This document shows positions 43,101-54,211 of a DNA stretch of 64,000 nucleotides, piece after piece. The position numbers were made by a program, and so were the translations under genes. Below the pieces are notes generated by a model. That model worked only from the letters and a program-made list of their open reading frames with translations. It searched no databases and was not told the DNA's origin. Position 1 is the stretch's first letter. Every line of letters starts with the position of its first letter. The DNA is from Choanephora cucurbitarum. Lineage: Eukaryota; Mucoromycota; Mucoromycetes; Mucorales; Choanephoraceae. Where the stretch lies: positions 275,545 to 339,544 of the forward strand of contig JAIWNI010000023.1 in assembly GCA_025331435.1 (NCBI GenBank), read 5' to 3'.

Positions 43101-45609
43101 AAATTCGGTTCGATTGTTGATCTGAGAGCCTATATGAGAGCATTTGAGGTAGATAGAAAGGACAACATATTGTGTTGTGATTTCGAGGTTATTGAAGCTA
43201 TTCTACTCTAGATTCATTTGCTTGAGATGTTGAAATACAATGAAGAAATAGAAGAGGAAGATGAACGTATGACAGTAAGTGAATATGAAAGAGATAACAA
43301 AAAAAAAGAGAAAAACTTACGGCTTTTTATCTTTATAGTATGAAGAAATCAATTATATCTTGGATGATATGAATCAAAAGCTCAATATCAAGATTGTATC
43401 ACCTCCTGCTTCAACTGCAGGAAAGAAGAAAGCTGTTAATGACGAGAGTAAATACCCAACATGCAATTCAGTTATGTTGGCCAGAATGGACACTAGAAAG
43501 CTGATGCAAAAGGTTTGATTGAACATCTGTTTTGTTTTACATCTTCTAAACACACTCCTTGTTTTTTTATAGATGATTGGTTATCTACCCAATTTGTTAC
43601 AAGTTCTTGAAAAACTCTATGAAGATATACAATCTAAGGTGAAGAGAAGACCAAAAGAGTAACATCATTTCAAATTCTCATCAAAAGTTTTATTAGGATA
43701 TTGATCCTGGTCGTGTTCAAGTAAGCAAGGAAGACAATGCAATATCACTGCTCTTCTTATTCTCATTTCTTTTTTTTAGGGATCAGAAGAACTCGTGTTA
43801 GCTGTATCGCATATTTTCAACATTCTGTATAAACTGTTCCATTGGTCAGACATTCAGAACTCAGATAACCAAGATATCCTTCACAGTGCCATCATTGCTA
43901 TTTCTAATCGCAATACAGGCGGTAAACAAAAGGGCAAATCGGTTGCTTCAACAAGTGGCTTTGAACAAGCATTTCATTATCTGTCTCAATTTGGCAATAA
44001 CATGCCTCAAGCCAAAACAGCTGTCCTCTTGTTTAAGATTCTTCAACGCCTCATGACTCTATCTGAACAAAGCTCTGATCAAGTAAAACGAGATGCTTTA
44101 GGCGTAGTTAAGCAAATCATTTCCACCAGTTGGTTTGATTGGCGAGATATTAGAGTAAGTTTGGTTTCTTTTCCCAAAAAAAAAAAACAATTCATCCAAT
44201 CTGATTACTCATCATAATAACAATAGAAAGAGATACAGTTCTTGTTTGAACAATACATTGAGTTAAGTAAAAACTCGCTAGAAGTATTGCATGATATCGT
44301 CAATGATGAATTGCCCAAATTTGAAGAAGAGAGAGGTTTGAAGGAATATCCTTTATTGAGAGAAGATACCATTGTTGATCATTACCAGGTAAAAGACGAT
44401 GTTACATTTTTTTTTGGGTTGACTAAATTTAGCAACAATAGGCTATTATCAATCAAATTGTCAAGTCGTTTGATCTTTTGAAGGAAACAGATCAAGATGT
44501 TGAAGTTACCTTGTTACAGACAGCACAAATTGTGAAATCGTTCGAAAGAGTGACCAATTATGTCAAGACAAGAGAACAGAAACTGTTGCTTGGTATCTTA
44601 CTAAGGACAAGTCGTACCTATATTGAGCAGTTCACAAAGCACTCTATTCCATTCTTCACCAAGATATTCAAACAGCATAAAAACAGTATTTTAGCCATTT
44701 TTAAGGATTTCCAAACAAGTACTCGTATGCTTCAAGTAAGTTACTTCTTTTTTTTTTTGGTTAATTGCTGTTTTTTTAACTTATTGTTCTTTTTCCTCTA
44801 TTAGATTATTTGTTCTCATGTCAAAGTATTAAAAGAAGTTCAGTTGGCTGCCTATGTACCTACATTAAAAAAAGTTTTGGAAATTGTCATTTATCAAGTT
44901 AAAATGCTCTTGACTGAAAACCATATTCCTCCATCCGCATTCTTTATGGGTAAGTTTTTCTTTTTCAACTTTGATTCCCTGAAAGATGATGTCTCTTTTC
45001 TAATAAAAAAAAAAATTAGGTGCTTTAAAGCATAGAGATATGCGAGGTGCAGAAGTCTCAAGTCAAGTAAGTCATTTATTGACAGCCTCTCATTTCGATT
45101 CTAAAAAGAAACAATAGATTCCTCATGAACCAAGTGATGAAGAAATGGAAGAAGATGCCAATGATCAAGAGGAAGAAAACATCCTGAATGATGACGCACC
45201 TGCTCGAAAAGTCTATAAGCCTGCACGAAGAAGACGTAAGAATGCATCTCCTCTAACACCTCAAGACTATAGAACATCCAGTGTTGTTCCCTCTTCTGAC
45301 GAAGAAGAAGAGGAAGAAGCAGATGAACAGTTACCTGACGATGATGATGAAGAAGAAGAGGAGGAAGAAGAAGACCCATTACCAGATGAAGAAGGGTCAG
45401 GTGAAGAGGATTCGCCAGGTCGAAGCGGTATTAGCATAAAGCGTAAAAGAAGGGAAGAAGGCGACGAAGATGAGATCATCATTCGATTTGATAACAATCA
45501 AAGTAACGAAGACGAAGAAGAAGAGGAAGATACTAAATTGACAAAGCAACAAGTCAAACGAAAGCGCTTAGGAGTAGGAAGATACAACAAACCTTCAAAC
45601 AAACGATAA
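40117..45609 (+). CDS. FANCD2: FANCD2, Fanconi anaemia ID2-complex subunit
   Basis: Twenty exons were joined: 40117-40180, 40239-40407, 40470-40586, 40659-40755, 40822-40902, 40958-41341, 41396-41559, 41622-42474, 42528-42784, 42833-43148, 43212-43274, 43339-43512, 43573-43638, 43697-43720, 43780-44154, 44227-44388, 44442-44735, 44805-44949, 45020-45066, 45118-45609 (1,447 residues; human is about 1,450). Family signatures run throughout: LDALSNLTLHSESLDDV, KFLLQTVTP, ALVTHIGSGIEAEMNVAL, VFIKGILDYLDN, VIRKQLSN, FYTINWFRELLNAF, YVPTLKKVLEIVIYQVK. The lysine monoubiquitinated by FANCL/UBE2T corresponds to Lys504 in KYKNIGII. The C-terminus is acidic with a basic end. Exon 7 appears to end at a GC donor. 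FANCD2-FANCI clamps DNA in crosslink repair; most yeasts lack it. Confidence 0.96.
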
Positions 45610-45860
45610 AAAAAAATAGACATATGAAAATAGAGAATAGATACTTGTAACTTTGGTAAAGATAAATAAATTATTTTATAAGCTATACATACATATGAAG
45701 CATACAAGGCAAATAACAAAGCACTGCTTTTAAAGAAACAAGTGGGAGATATGCACATAATAATACAAAATAGAAAGGCATAAGGTACATAAAGAAGGGG
45801 GGGATGAAGGAAGAGGTATAGAAGACTAAAATACAATTGAGACAGGCTGAAGGAGGGTTT

Positions 45861-46945
45861 CTATTTCTTTCTCTTGTCTTTTTCCATCTCTTGCTTGGTT
45901 CTACGATGATAAGGCTTTCTTTCACGCTTAGGCAAGAGTTTAGCCACACTCGCTCGTTCAACTGCTCGTTCACGAAGGACACGTTCTCGCATCTGTTTTT
46001 CTCTTTGCTTTGCCAGTTTTTGCTCACAGAGCCGTCTCTCATGTTCAGCTTTTCTCATCTCCAATCGTTGTTGATTGAAACTAGATAACAGACGTGTTCC
46101 CTCAGGCATCTGTGCCAAGACATATTGCAGTATCTGACTCTCTTGTTCTACCATGGCAACTGTGCGTTTTAGATGATAGATGTATTCAGTTGCCTTTCGA
46201 AGAATTGTGGCCTTGTTGAGTTTTCTGGCGATTTCTACACCATCAATGATTTGCTCGGAAGATTCCTGCTCATCATCACTGTTCTCATCTGAGCTATGCG
46301 ATTTCTGGTTCTTGTCTACTTTGGCCATATAAAGAGCGGGAACAGCATTCTTGAGTTCAGAGATACGTTCATTGATGTTGTTGCGGTATCGTCGTTCAAT
46401 GGCATTATGTGAAATCTTTTTGAGTGTAGGGTCTGTGTGGTAGGAATAGTTGTCTTTGATGGTGGGTTGTTGATCAGATAGAGAATAGTTGAAGTTAGCA
46501 AAGGCATTGGCTACCAGTTGATTTGGGTCATTTTCTGTTGGCTGACTGAATGGTTTGTCCACTCGTAAGTTCTCTGTGCCTTCTGTTTTGGATAGAATGT
46601 CAATAAAGAGCCTTCTCTGTAAAACTTGTTTCCTTTACCTTGGTTTAATTTGTTCCATTGATCGATCATTTCTAACGTATCATCTGTGGATGAGAAAGGA
46701 CTCATGATAGCAGAGAACAAGTCATTGGCTGTAGCATTGATGTGTGGTACATCAGCAACCGTAATGTCTGATTGAGGAGATGAAAAACTACTAAGAGATG
46801 CATCTGAATTTTGATGGATATCAGCAGAGAGTGGTTCCTGAGTTGAGATGTCTTCCAAACACCAGTTCAGTAGTGCATCTTTATCGGGATAGATCGATTT
46901 GAATTCAAAGATAGAATTGGCTTGATCAAAATTGAGGTTTGACAT
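45861..46945 (-). CDS. bHLH transcription factor with SREBP-type basic region
   Basis: Exons 46945-46639 and 46573-45861 give 339 residues. The basic region HNAIERRYRNNINERI has the Tyr that marks SREBP-type bHLH proteins (normally Arg). Helix 1 is ISELKNAVPAL and helix 2 LNKATILRKATEYIYHLKRTV, with an acidic loop insert (SSDENSDDEQESSEQ). A long Arg/Lys/Glu coiled coil follows. There are no transmembrane segments, so the membrane-tethered cleavage mechanism of full SREBPs is not supported here. The exon-2 acceptor could be CAG at 46574 or the GAG 10 bp on; I chose CAG. A 35-nt T run (A on this strand) lies about 28 bp upstream of the ATG. Confidence 0.85.
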
Positions 46946-46971
46946 GGCTGCAAAGAGTGGAGGGTCTTGGC

Positions 46972-47009
<38 letters not shown>

Positions 47010-47934
47010 GTCAGATCAACTTATATATATATATTGTGAATCGAGTTTTTATAATCATTAGTGATCAGCCCATATTTTGATTCCGATTGCTGTTTCTTAA
47101 ACTGCTTTCTGAGTACAGTAAAAGTTACGGTATACTTCAACTCATCAAACTCCAAGGACTCAAATGGACTTGTCCTACCCTTCGGAATAATATATCAAAA
47201 AATAAAGAAAGGGTTCATTCATTATCGAATGCCATGATGAGGTCAAAGTGAAATAATTTTGGTCTGGCTAATTGTTTATGAGCAATCTAGAATGTCATTT
47301 TCTGTAAAAGGGAAGAAAAAATAAAGAAAGCAAAGAAGGAGAGCCTATGGTAGGACACAGTATGCATATAATTCAGTTATAGATAACTCAAGGGTTCATT
47401 CCCTCCAAGATAAGCCATTCAAGCAACCAAGGAAAAAAGAAACCGGATCTTTTGACTCATAAACAAGAGTCTATCGGGATCGAATTTCCGTTATGCCCGA
47501 ACCTATCACGGTTGTCATTGGTGTAGTAGGCTATTTCACTAAAAAACCCCAATCTCCAGGATCAAACCAGGATTCTTAGTCAGCAAGCCTACCCCCTTTT
47601 CCCCTCATTTTGTGTGATAGGATATAGTTTAATTTAATCAGCGACATACAAAATGAGAATGCAAAAGGACCTTCTTTAGACAGATGCATGCCAAATCAAA
47701 TATGATAATAATAGAGATAAAAAAGGAAATCAACGATGCTATCTCTTGACACCTTGTTTGGGCAAAAAAGAGGAGGAATTGTTGACTATGTTAAAGAGTT
47801 GTATCCTCTTTTTTTTTGAACCATTGTTATTTTCCGGATAGCAACTCGATAAGTGAAACAGTCTCTATTTCTATCACTTTCGTGTCTTTTAAATCACCGC
47901 TGCCAACGTTTCTTTTTTTTTTTTTTTTTGAACA
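46946..47934. other. Intergenic, 1.0 kb, divergent promoters
   Basis: Between the bHLH gene and cyclin L. It holds a 35-nt T homopolymer (46973-47007) followed by a short TA run, and a GC-richer patch near 47480-47600 that looks vaguely tRNA-like but does not fold properly. No gene seen. Confidence 0.55.
46973..47007. repeat. 35-nt poly(T) homopolymer
   Basis: An uninterrupted run of 35 T, longest in the window, 28 bp upstream of the bHLH start codon. Poly(dA:dT) tracts exclude nucleosomes, so it may be part of the core promoter. Confidence 0.9.
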
Positions 47935-48890
47935 ATGTCAGTTGCCTTGAAGAATCCTTTAGCTTCACTTGAACAATTAGAAGTAACTATATCTCGACGC
48001 GATGGCATCAGTGAAGAGTTGGAAGAAGATCTACGCCATTTGGGAGCAGAACTTATTCAAAGTGCAGGCATCTTACTGAAACTGTAAGATCTTTTGGTTG
48101 TTACTAAACTTAAGACTAACTCACAAAATAAAGACCCCAAGTAGCTATGGCAACAGCACAAGTACTGTTTCAACGATTCTTCTATATGGCCAGTTTAAAA
48201 GAATTCGGTATTGTGGTATGCGTTACATTTCCTTCCCCTCTTTTATGCAACTCATGGATTTTTTTTTTGGTGGGTTTAGGAAATTGGCATGGGCGCATTA
48301 TTCCTAGCTTCCAAATTAGAAGAATGCTTTGTTCGAATGACTCATTTGATTACTGTCTATGATCTATTGACCAGAAGAATTAAAAACCAGTCTATCAAGA
48401 CACCTCTAGATGCATTCTCTCAAGTAAGATCATACGTAAGAAAACAAGAAGCGATATTCATTGTCTTGTTTAGAAAGCCTATACAATGAAAGACATGGCT
48501 ATTGCGGCAGAAATGCAGATATTACGCAAATTAGGATTCATTGTTCATGTTCAGCTTCCTTATAATCTGATGATCAACTACCTTCGTATTCTAGGCTTAG
48601 AAGAACATAGGGCTATCACAAGGCGAGCATGGAATTATCTCAATGATGGTCTGAGGACAACTATCTATGTTACACATGAGCCTTCTACTATTGCCTGTGC
48701 AGCCATCTGGCTTGCCTGTCTTGAAGAAAGCGTCAAATTACCCACTGATCTAGGCAAAGAATGGTGGCTGTTGTTTGATGTGGACTCTGTTCATTTTAAG
48801 AATGCTGCAGCTCATATCAAACGTCTTTATTATAGAAAACTAGATAAAGCCAATTTACCTCTCTATAAACTTTCAAATGAACAATTATAA
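47935..48890 (+). CDS. Cyclin L (short form, no RS domain)
   Basis: Exons 47935-48083, 48134-48215, 48280-48423 and 48474-48890 give 263 residues. Two cyclin folds are complete: [52 protein letters not shown], and the second with LRKLGFIVHVQLPYNLMINYLRIL, ACAAIWLACLEES. The family partners CDK11-type kinases and joins splicing and transcription. The C-terminal Arg/Ser domain of animal cyclin L is missing; the chain stops right after the fold. The stop is 14 bp from the convergent membrane protein's stop. Confidence 0.9.
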
Positions 48891-48904
48891 ATATAACACC
48901 TATT

Positions 48905-49816
48905 TTAGCGAATGCATGTATAATATTGGAATGGTAAAATTGAATCTTGAGCATCTTGTGTTTCGGGTAAAATAACACTATTTGATAATTGAGCTCTATA
49001 GGTTTGAATGATACTGGGTCTTTGATGAGAGAGTTGTTGACGCTCTGCTATCTTCAGTACAGGTGTTTTTGGGCATTTGATGGATCCCATGGGACTCGAA
49101 AGGGCATCTGCATAAATGGTGCTTGTGGTAGAGAAAGACCCGGTTGATTTCGGTCTAGCATGACTTGTCAGAGTGATTGAGCTTGTTCGAGAACTGAGTG
49201 GAGGCATAGGTGGTAATGGTGGTTTCTCTGTCACTGTTAGTCTGGTTGATTTGGCATACACGATCCTATTATTATCCTCATCATCCGATAATGAAACATC
49301 ATGAAATCGGCCTTCGTCGTCTCTATCATTGTAATCTCTGTTCTCTTGGCTCTGTCGTCGTCGTCGTCGCTTTCTCTTGGTGGCCACAATGAAAAACATG
49401 GCAGCTGCAATCAACACAATGCCACCACAGACACTGATGATGGGTGCAACAATACTGGCAGTAGATAGAGTGCCGTAATTTGACTTTGGAGAAGGCTTGG
49501 TAGGGGCTAAAGAGGCCTGAATACCATCCATTCTGCTGAATTCGCTTGGTTCTTTCTGATAAACTGCTGATTGAACAAGATTGGAAGTGGGTGCCTCCTT
49601 TTCGTGAATGTGAGTGGGTGTGCTATCATGAACAGATGCTATGGATTTTGAGATAGTGGTTGGTTTATGGTATGCCATAGCTGTTGAAGTATGTATCAAA
49701 GCACTCTTGGCTCTAACTCGTCTTATCCTGATGATCCTTCTTCTCTTTCTCTGACTGTGATCTGTAGGCCTTTTCCCCATTCGAAAATAAACACAAACAA
49801 GAAAAGAGAAAGGCAA
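48905..49816 (-). CDS. Single-pass membrane protein of unknown function
   Basis: An intronless frame of 303 codons; the start at 49780 (MGKRPTDHSQRKRRR) is more likely because the upstream residues are hydrophobic leader of low complexity. One membrane segment (IVAPIISVCGGIVLIAAAMFFIVA) is followed by a very basic stop-transfer KRKRRRRR. The N-terminal half is Ser/Thr-rich and starts with an Arg/Lys cluster, without a clear signal peptide. The cytoplasmic side has a Pro patch (EKPPLPPMPPL) and a Ser/Thr-rich tail. The layout recalls wall-stress sensors, but no WSC or mid2 domain is seen. Confidence 0.65.
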   Translation of the reverse strand: MPFSFLVCVYFRMGKRPTDHSQRKRRRIIRIRRVRAKSALIHTSTAMAYHKPTTISKSIASVHDSTPTHIHEKEAPTSNLVQSAVYQKEPSEFSRMDGIQASLAPTKPSPKSNYGTLSTASIVAPIISVCGGIVLIAAAMFFIVATKRKRRRRRQSQENRDYNDRDDEGRFHDVSLSDDEDNNRIVYAKSTRLTVTEKPPLPPMPPLSSRTSSITLTSHARPKSTGSFSTTSTIYADALSSPMGSIKCPKTPVLKIAERQQLSHQRPSIIQTYRAQLSNSVILPETQDAQDSILPFQYYTCIR

Positions 49817-51101
49817 TGAATGAGTTATGACATTTTTTGTTATATTGCTGAAATATTTGTTTATTTTCTATAGTAGCCCTTAACAATAATAAAGTAGTAA
49901 GCCCTTTTCCAGGAGGCTAAACATTTTGTAAATTAAAAAAAACAAAGGGGGGGGGGCTATCAATTGACTTATAAGCTTTTCTCGATGTTTGTTTAGAAAG
50001 ACCATTTTGATAATTCAACCCCATTTGTTTCTATAGACAGAAAGGACAATTGGTGATAACAGATGGGCTATTGTTTTCATTCTTTTTCTCTTCTCTTTAG
50101 CTGCATCTAAATTTGTACATTCTCTAGTTGAAAACAAGCAATAAGAGTCATAAGCAATCCCTTTAGTAGTATGGAATGTTTATGGGGAAAAAAAAAAGAG
50201 AGAGAGGTTCTTTGATTGAGTGATATAAAAAGAGAGTTTTTTTTTTGTTGCAGCCAAACAGTAGCATGTTTCTACTAACCTACATTATTCCAAGACAACA
50301 ATCAAAAAAGAAGTTTGTCATGAATTGAGTTACACTCTTTCTCACTCTGAAAAAATATGTTTCTCCCCCCCTTTTTTACTTCAGAACCAAAAAAAAAAGA
50401 AATAAGCTTATTACCGAAAAACTTATCTCATGCATATCTTTCTATTCGAGATCAATGCATTACATTTACTTTTCATTGGTGTATCCACTCTCTTTCTCTG
50501 TTTTATGTGTGACCATTCAGGTCCGGCCCGAAATAATTGAGCTTGTTTACAACAAAGAAAAAGAGAGAGAAAGTTAAAAAAAAATTTTTTTTTTCAGAAA
50601 AAAAAAAAGATACTTCGTCACCCTCTTTTCTTGTTACGTCGACTTCTTTTTCGTCACCAAAAAAGTTATTCCCGACTATTTGAAAAAGTGGAAGAGCTTA
50701 TCCAATAAAATAAAACGCATATAATAATCGGTAAGTGGAGAAACAAAAAATAAAATAAAATAAAGGACACACAGAACCTAGCCTTACTCTATGATGAATA
50801 TACACCAGAACACTAGATGATATACGTTATCGTCTTGTGTTTCCTTTACCCTCTTTCTTTTTCTTATTCATTCTTTGTTCTGTGTGTTCCTTTATTTTTT
50901 CTTGAAAAAGTGAAGCTTATCACCTAGTTTAACTCACTCTTCTTTTTTTTTTCTCTTTTCTCTATTCACTACTCTCTATCTATCTATCATTTACTCTCCT
51001 TATCATGTCCTAATTGCTTACTTATACTACGTCACCACTATGATTTCCCCCTCCTCCTCAATAAATCCTATTGTTAATTTAAATTTTAAAAAGCAGTAAA
51101 C
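49817..51101. other. Intergenic, 1.3 kb, divergent promoters
   Basis: Between the membrane-protein gene and the CREB-like gene. It contains a G run near 49945-49956, several A/T runs and a pyrimidine-rich strip near 50935-51000 just before the CREB-like start. It is the likely long 5' leader or promoter of the bZIP gene. No gene seen. Confidence 0.55.
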
Positions 51102-52220
51102 ATGTCCGAAGCAGCTTCTCCCAACAATACACCTCCTACCGAGCCTACTGCACTGGACTCCAATGGTACAAAACGACCTGCACCTGAAGAAACCAATGAA
51201 AACAGAGAGACAAAGACAGTAAAACTCGAATCCACTGCTGCCGAAAACACCAATCAACAGACCACTGAAGAAAGTCATGACAGTCCTGAAGTGCAAGAAA
51301 GCCCAGCATCTCCACAGCTACCTCAAGAAGAACCTCCAACGGCACCACATATCGCTCGACCTCTCTTGAGTATTCAACAACATCCACCTCATCCACACCC
51401 ACCTGCTGCTTTACATCTCTTGACTGAATCACAACAACATCAACTGATTCAACATTATGTTCAAGCACAGGGCCATCCTGATCTTGCTAACCTGACAGCA
51501 TCTTCACTAGCTCAAGCTATGGTATCTCCCATTGCTGTACCTGCATTGGCCACCAATCTATTGCAACAGCTTCAACAAGGAGGCAACATCATCACTGCTT
51601 TACCTGGACCACCGCCACAGATACCTCATCATCCTCATCCTATCTCCAACACATCCGCTTCTTCTTCTGTACCTGATCTGACAGATGGTGGTATGGTCGC
51701 AGGCAGTAAACGAGTGAATTCGCGTAGTCTGTCCAATGATGAGAGACGTCAACGCCGCCTGTTGAGAAACCGAGTGGCTGCAAAGGAATGTCGTAAGAAA
51801 AAGAAGCAGCATATTCATGAGATGGAAGAGAAGATTGAGAAGCTGGAAAAGGAGAATGCTAACTTGACAAAGGAAGTGGAAGAACTCAAAGCCAAGCTAT
51901 CTTTAGGTGCCATGCAAGGACCTGAGGGATATCGTTTGATGAAAGAAGTAGAAGAACTCAATGCTAAATTAGGCATGAGTGGTGCCTTAGCCTCAAATAT
52001 AAACATGAATCCCTCTTCATTAAACACCACTCCTCCAACTCAATCATCGGATACACAGCCAAAAGAGAACGAAGAAAAAGAAGATGAAAGTAAGCAGGCA
52101 AAAGTAGAAGAAGAAAAGAAAGAAGTAAGAGAGACAGTAGATGATGCTGTAGCTCCATCAGAGCCTACTGTCATTACATCTGAACCATCTGCTCCTGCAG
52201 TCACTGCCACAAGCACATAA
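51102..52220 (+). CDS. CREB/ATF-type bZIP transcription factor
   Basis: A single 372-residue exon. The basic region RRQRRLLRNRVAAKECRKKKKQH (about residues 215-240) with the RNRVAAKECRKKK signature is diagnostic of CREB/ATF1 bZIPs. A leucine zipper (IEKLEKENANLTKEVEELKAKL) follows. The N-terminus has an acidic Ser/Thr/Glu part and a His/Pro/Gln-rich activation-like part. The C-terminal tail is Glu/Lys/Thr-rich. No kinase-inducible RRPSY motif is visible. It likely binds CRE-type TGACGTCA sites; the regulator it answers to is unknown. Confidence 0.9.
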   Translation: MSEAASPNNTPPTEPTALDSNGTKRPAPEETNENRETKTVKLESTAAENTNQQTTEESHDSPEVQESPASPQLPQEEPPTAPHIARPLLSIQQHPPHPHPPAALHLLTESQQHQLIQHYVQAQGHPDLANLTASSLAQAMVSPIAVPALATNLLQQLQQGGNIITALPGPPPQIPHHPHPISNTSASSSVPDLTDGGMVAGSKRVNSRSLSNDERRQRRLLRNRVAAKECRKKKKQHIHEMEEKIEKLEKENANLTKEVEELKAKLSLGAMQGPEGYRLMKEVEELNAKLGMSGALASNINMNPSSLNTTPPTQSSDTQPKENEEKEDESKQAKVEEEKKEVRETVDDAVAPSEPTVITSEPSAPAVTATST

Positions 52221-52326
52221 AATAAATTCCTTTTTTATTATATCAAAAGCTAGAATAAGTTAAATCATCTTCAGAAGACTATAGAAATGTGAGTCAGTAT
52301 TTTCTCCTTTTTTTTTATGTTTTCTA

Positions 52327-52922
52327 CTATCTTACATCGTCATCATAATTTCTATAACCAAAAAAAGAAAAATGTCAGAGCCTAAAGTTGACTATGTTAT
52401 GAAATCACTTACGATTCTCCCAAGACACCTTGAAGATCTCTTATCTGACTTTTAAGATCGTTTTTTGTATTGATTAAATGTCGAATATGGTCTACAGCTA
52501 AAAGATTTTTTTTCACTCTTAATATTCATGAATTTCCCACGCAATAGAATATCATATTACATTTCTGCAGAATAAAGGCTTCTGATCGGTTGCCCTGTGT
52601 TAATGAGGGCACAATCTCTATTAGTTGATCAAATCCAAGTCGAATATTCTGTCTGCGTTTCTTTTCTGAGGCAATATGATTTGCTTTCTTTTCTGCATCT
52701 GTCAATAGCTCATGAGGTGCCTTACGACCCTTTCTCTCTTTCTTGGGTGTTTCTTTTGATGTGTCTTCATCATATGCTCTTTTTCGTGTGTTGGAAGATG
52801 ACGACGATGAGGGAGATGCAACTTCATCTGATCAACAGTCAGCTTGGTTGAGTCAAATACACTTTCTATTGTTTGCTTACCGGGTATTGTTAGTGAATGC
52901 TTGTCTTGTGGTTCTGTCATGG
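52327..52922 (-). CDS. Ino4-like basic helix-loop-helix protein
   Basis: Exons 52922-52883, 52827-52561, 52497-52413 and 52351-52327 give 138 residues. The bHLH reads KKANHIASEKKRRQNIRLGFDQLIEIVPSL, then a helix 2 VDHIRHLINTKNDLKSQIRDL. The HIASEKKRR signature is that of Ino4 and of animal Mlx-type proteins. In yeast, Ino4 pairs with Ino2 on phospholipid-gene promoters. The partner here is unknown. Exon 4 (ending NYDDDVR) is chosen because exon 3 ends at a perfect GTAAGT; without it the protein would stop eight residues earlier at GES. Confidence 0.82.
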
Positions 52923-53645
52923 AAAGGTATATATGCAAAGGGGAGGAAAAAGAAAAGAGACAGAGACTCAAGCTGGCTATTTTAATGGGGAATTTTCGAA
53001 TGAAAGCAAATTTGATTGGATTATCCGGCTTACTTTTCACGTGAAAGAATTCAAGTGTTGTCATTGCTTGAATTAGTCTCCATGGAAACATCCTTATGCT
53101 GTTTCTCTCTCTTTCTTGACTTGCTCGGTAAACTGGCTTCTACTATTGACATTCTATTCTGAGAACACAATATAACAAACAGAGAAAAGTGACATGAATA
53201 CGTGTGCTTCAAGTCAAACAATCAATAGTTGTTATGGTCTCAAAGTCAGATATATCCTAGTAACAAAAATTTAAATCATTGCTGTCCCATTGTTTAAGAA
53301 AGAATTTTTTTTTAGCCGGAAAAGCATCTAATACATCTAATTTTGATGTCAATGCAACCATAGCTTATATAACGGATCAAATGCTCCACTTGAAGTTATG
53401 TTGACATAATCATGAAATCCCCTTTCCACTCTTTCTTCAGTACTGTGATAATCGTGCAGTCTTGGCCTTACTTTATAGTTAACACTCGAATTAAGCTTTT
53501 CTTTTTAATCTAGCTAATTGACACACTAAAAAAAAAATAGATGTCACTCATCTGAATTTAAAACAAAGATAAAAACCAATAGATCAAACATACCTTAGTC
53601 TTTTTTTTTTCTTCTTCTTTTTCTAATTTCTATAAATTATTAAAA
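52923..53645. other. Intergenic, 0.7 kb, divergent promoters
   Basis: Between the Ino4-like gene and FKBP12. A TTCACGTGAAAG palindrome (CACGTG E-box) lies near 53036-53047, about 115 bp upstream of the Ino4-like start. No gene seen. Confidence 0.6.
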
Positions 53646-54088
53646 ATGGGTGTCACGTAAGTTCAGTTGTCTTTAGTTGGAGGAGGATCATTGACAGTCT
53701 TATCGTTTATCAGTGTTGAACGTATTGCTCCTGGTGATGGTGTTAACTTCCCCCAGAAGGGTGACAGAGTTACCATTCACTACGTTGGTACCCTTGAAAA
53801 CGGTCAAAAGTTCGACTCTTCTCGTGACCGTAAGAGTCCTTTCCAATGTACTATTGGTGTTGGTCAAGTCATTAAAGGTTGGGATGAAGGTAAATGATAG
53901 TGAGATAAGTTGGAATGAAAGCCCTTTTTTTAACGCGTCTTTCAAAAGGTGTCACTCAATTGTCTGTCGGTGAAAAGGCCAAGTTGATCTGTACTCACGA
54001 CTATGCTTACGGTGACAGAGGTTTCCCTGGTTTGATTCCTCCCAGAGCCACTTTGAACTTCGAAGTTGAACTTCTCAAGATCAACTAA
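53646..54088 (+). CDS. FKBP12 peptidyl-prolyl isomerase
   Basis: Exons 53646-53656, 53714-53889 and 53949-54088 give 108 residues. The first exon is 11 nt (MGVT) and joins at a GTAAGT donor. [63 protein letters not shown] define a single-domain FKBP12. The drug-pocket residues (Tyr in IHYVG, Phe-Asp in KFDSS, Val-Ile, Trp in GWDEG, Tyr in YAYG) are all present, so it should bind FK506 and rapamycin. In Mucorales the homologue controls drug sensitivity through calcineurin. The second intron holds an ACGCGT. Confidence 0.96.
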
Positions 54089-54211
54089 GCTGCTTTTATT
54101 ACACTTGATAAATAAATCATTTGTTTGTTTGTTTTTTTTATATTGCGCTAAGATCTAAAATGTCTAAATATAATTAAGGATTTAAAAGGAGGAGGGGGGT
54201 ATTAACAAATT

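Noticed and set aside
47480..47600. tRNA-like or SINE-like sequence (TGGTGTAGT-type A box, GATCAAACC)
   Set aside because: The T stem and acceptor stem do not pair on either strand. No cloverleaf can be drawn.
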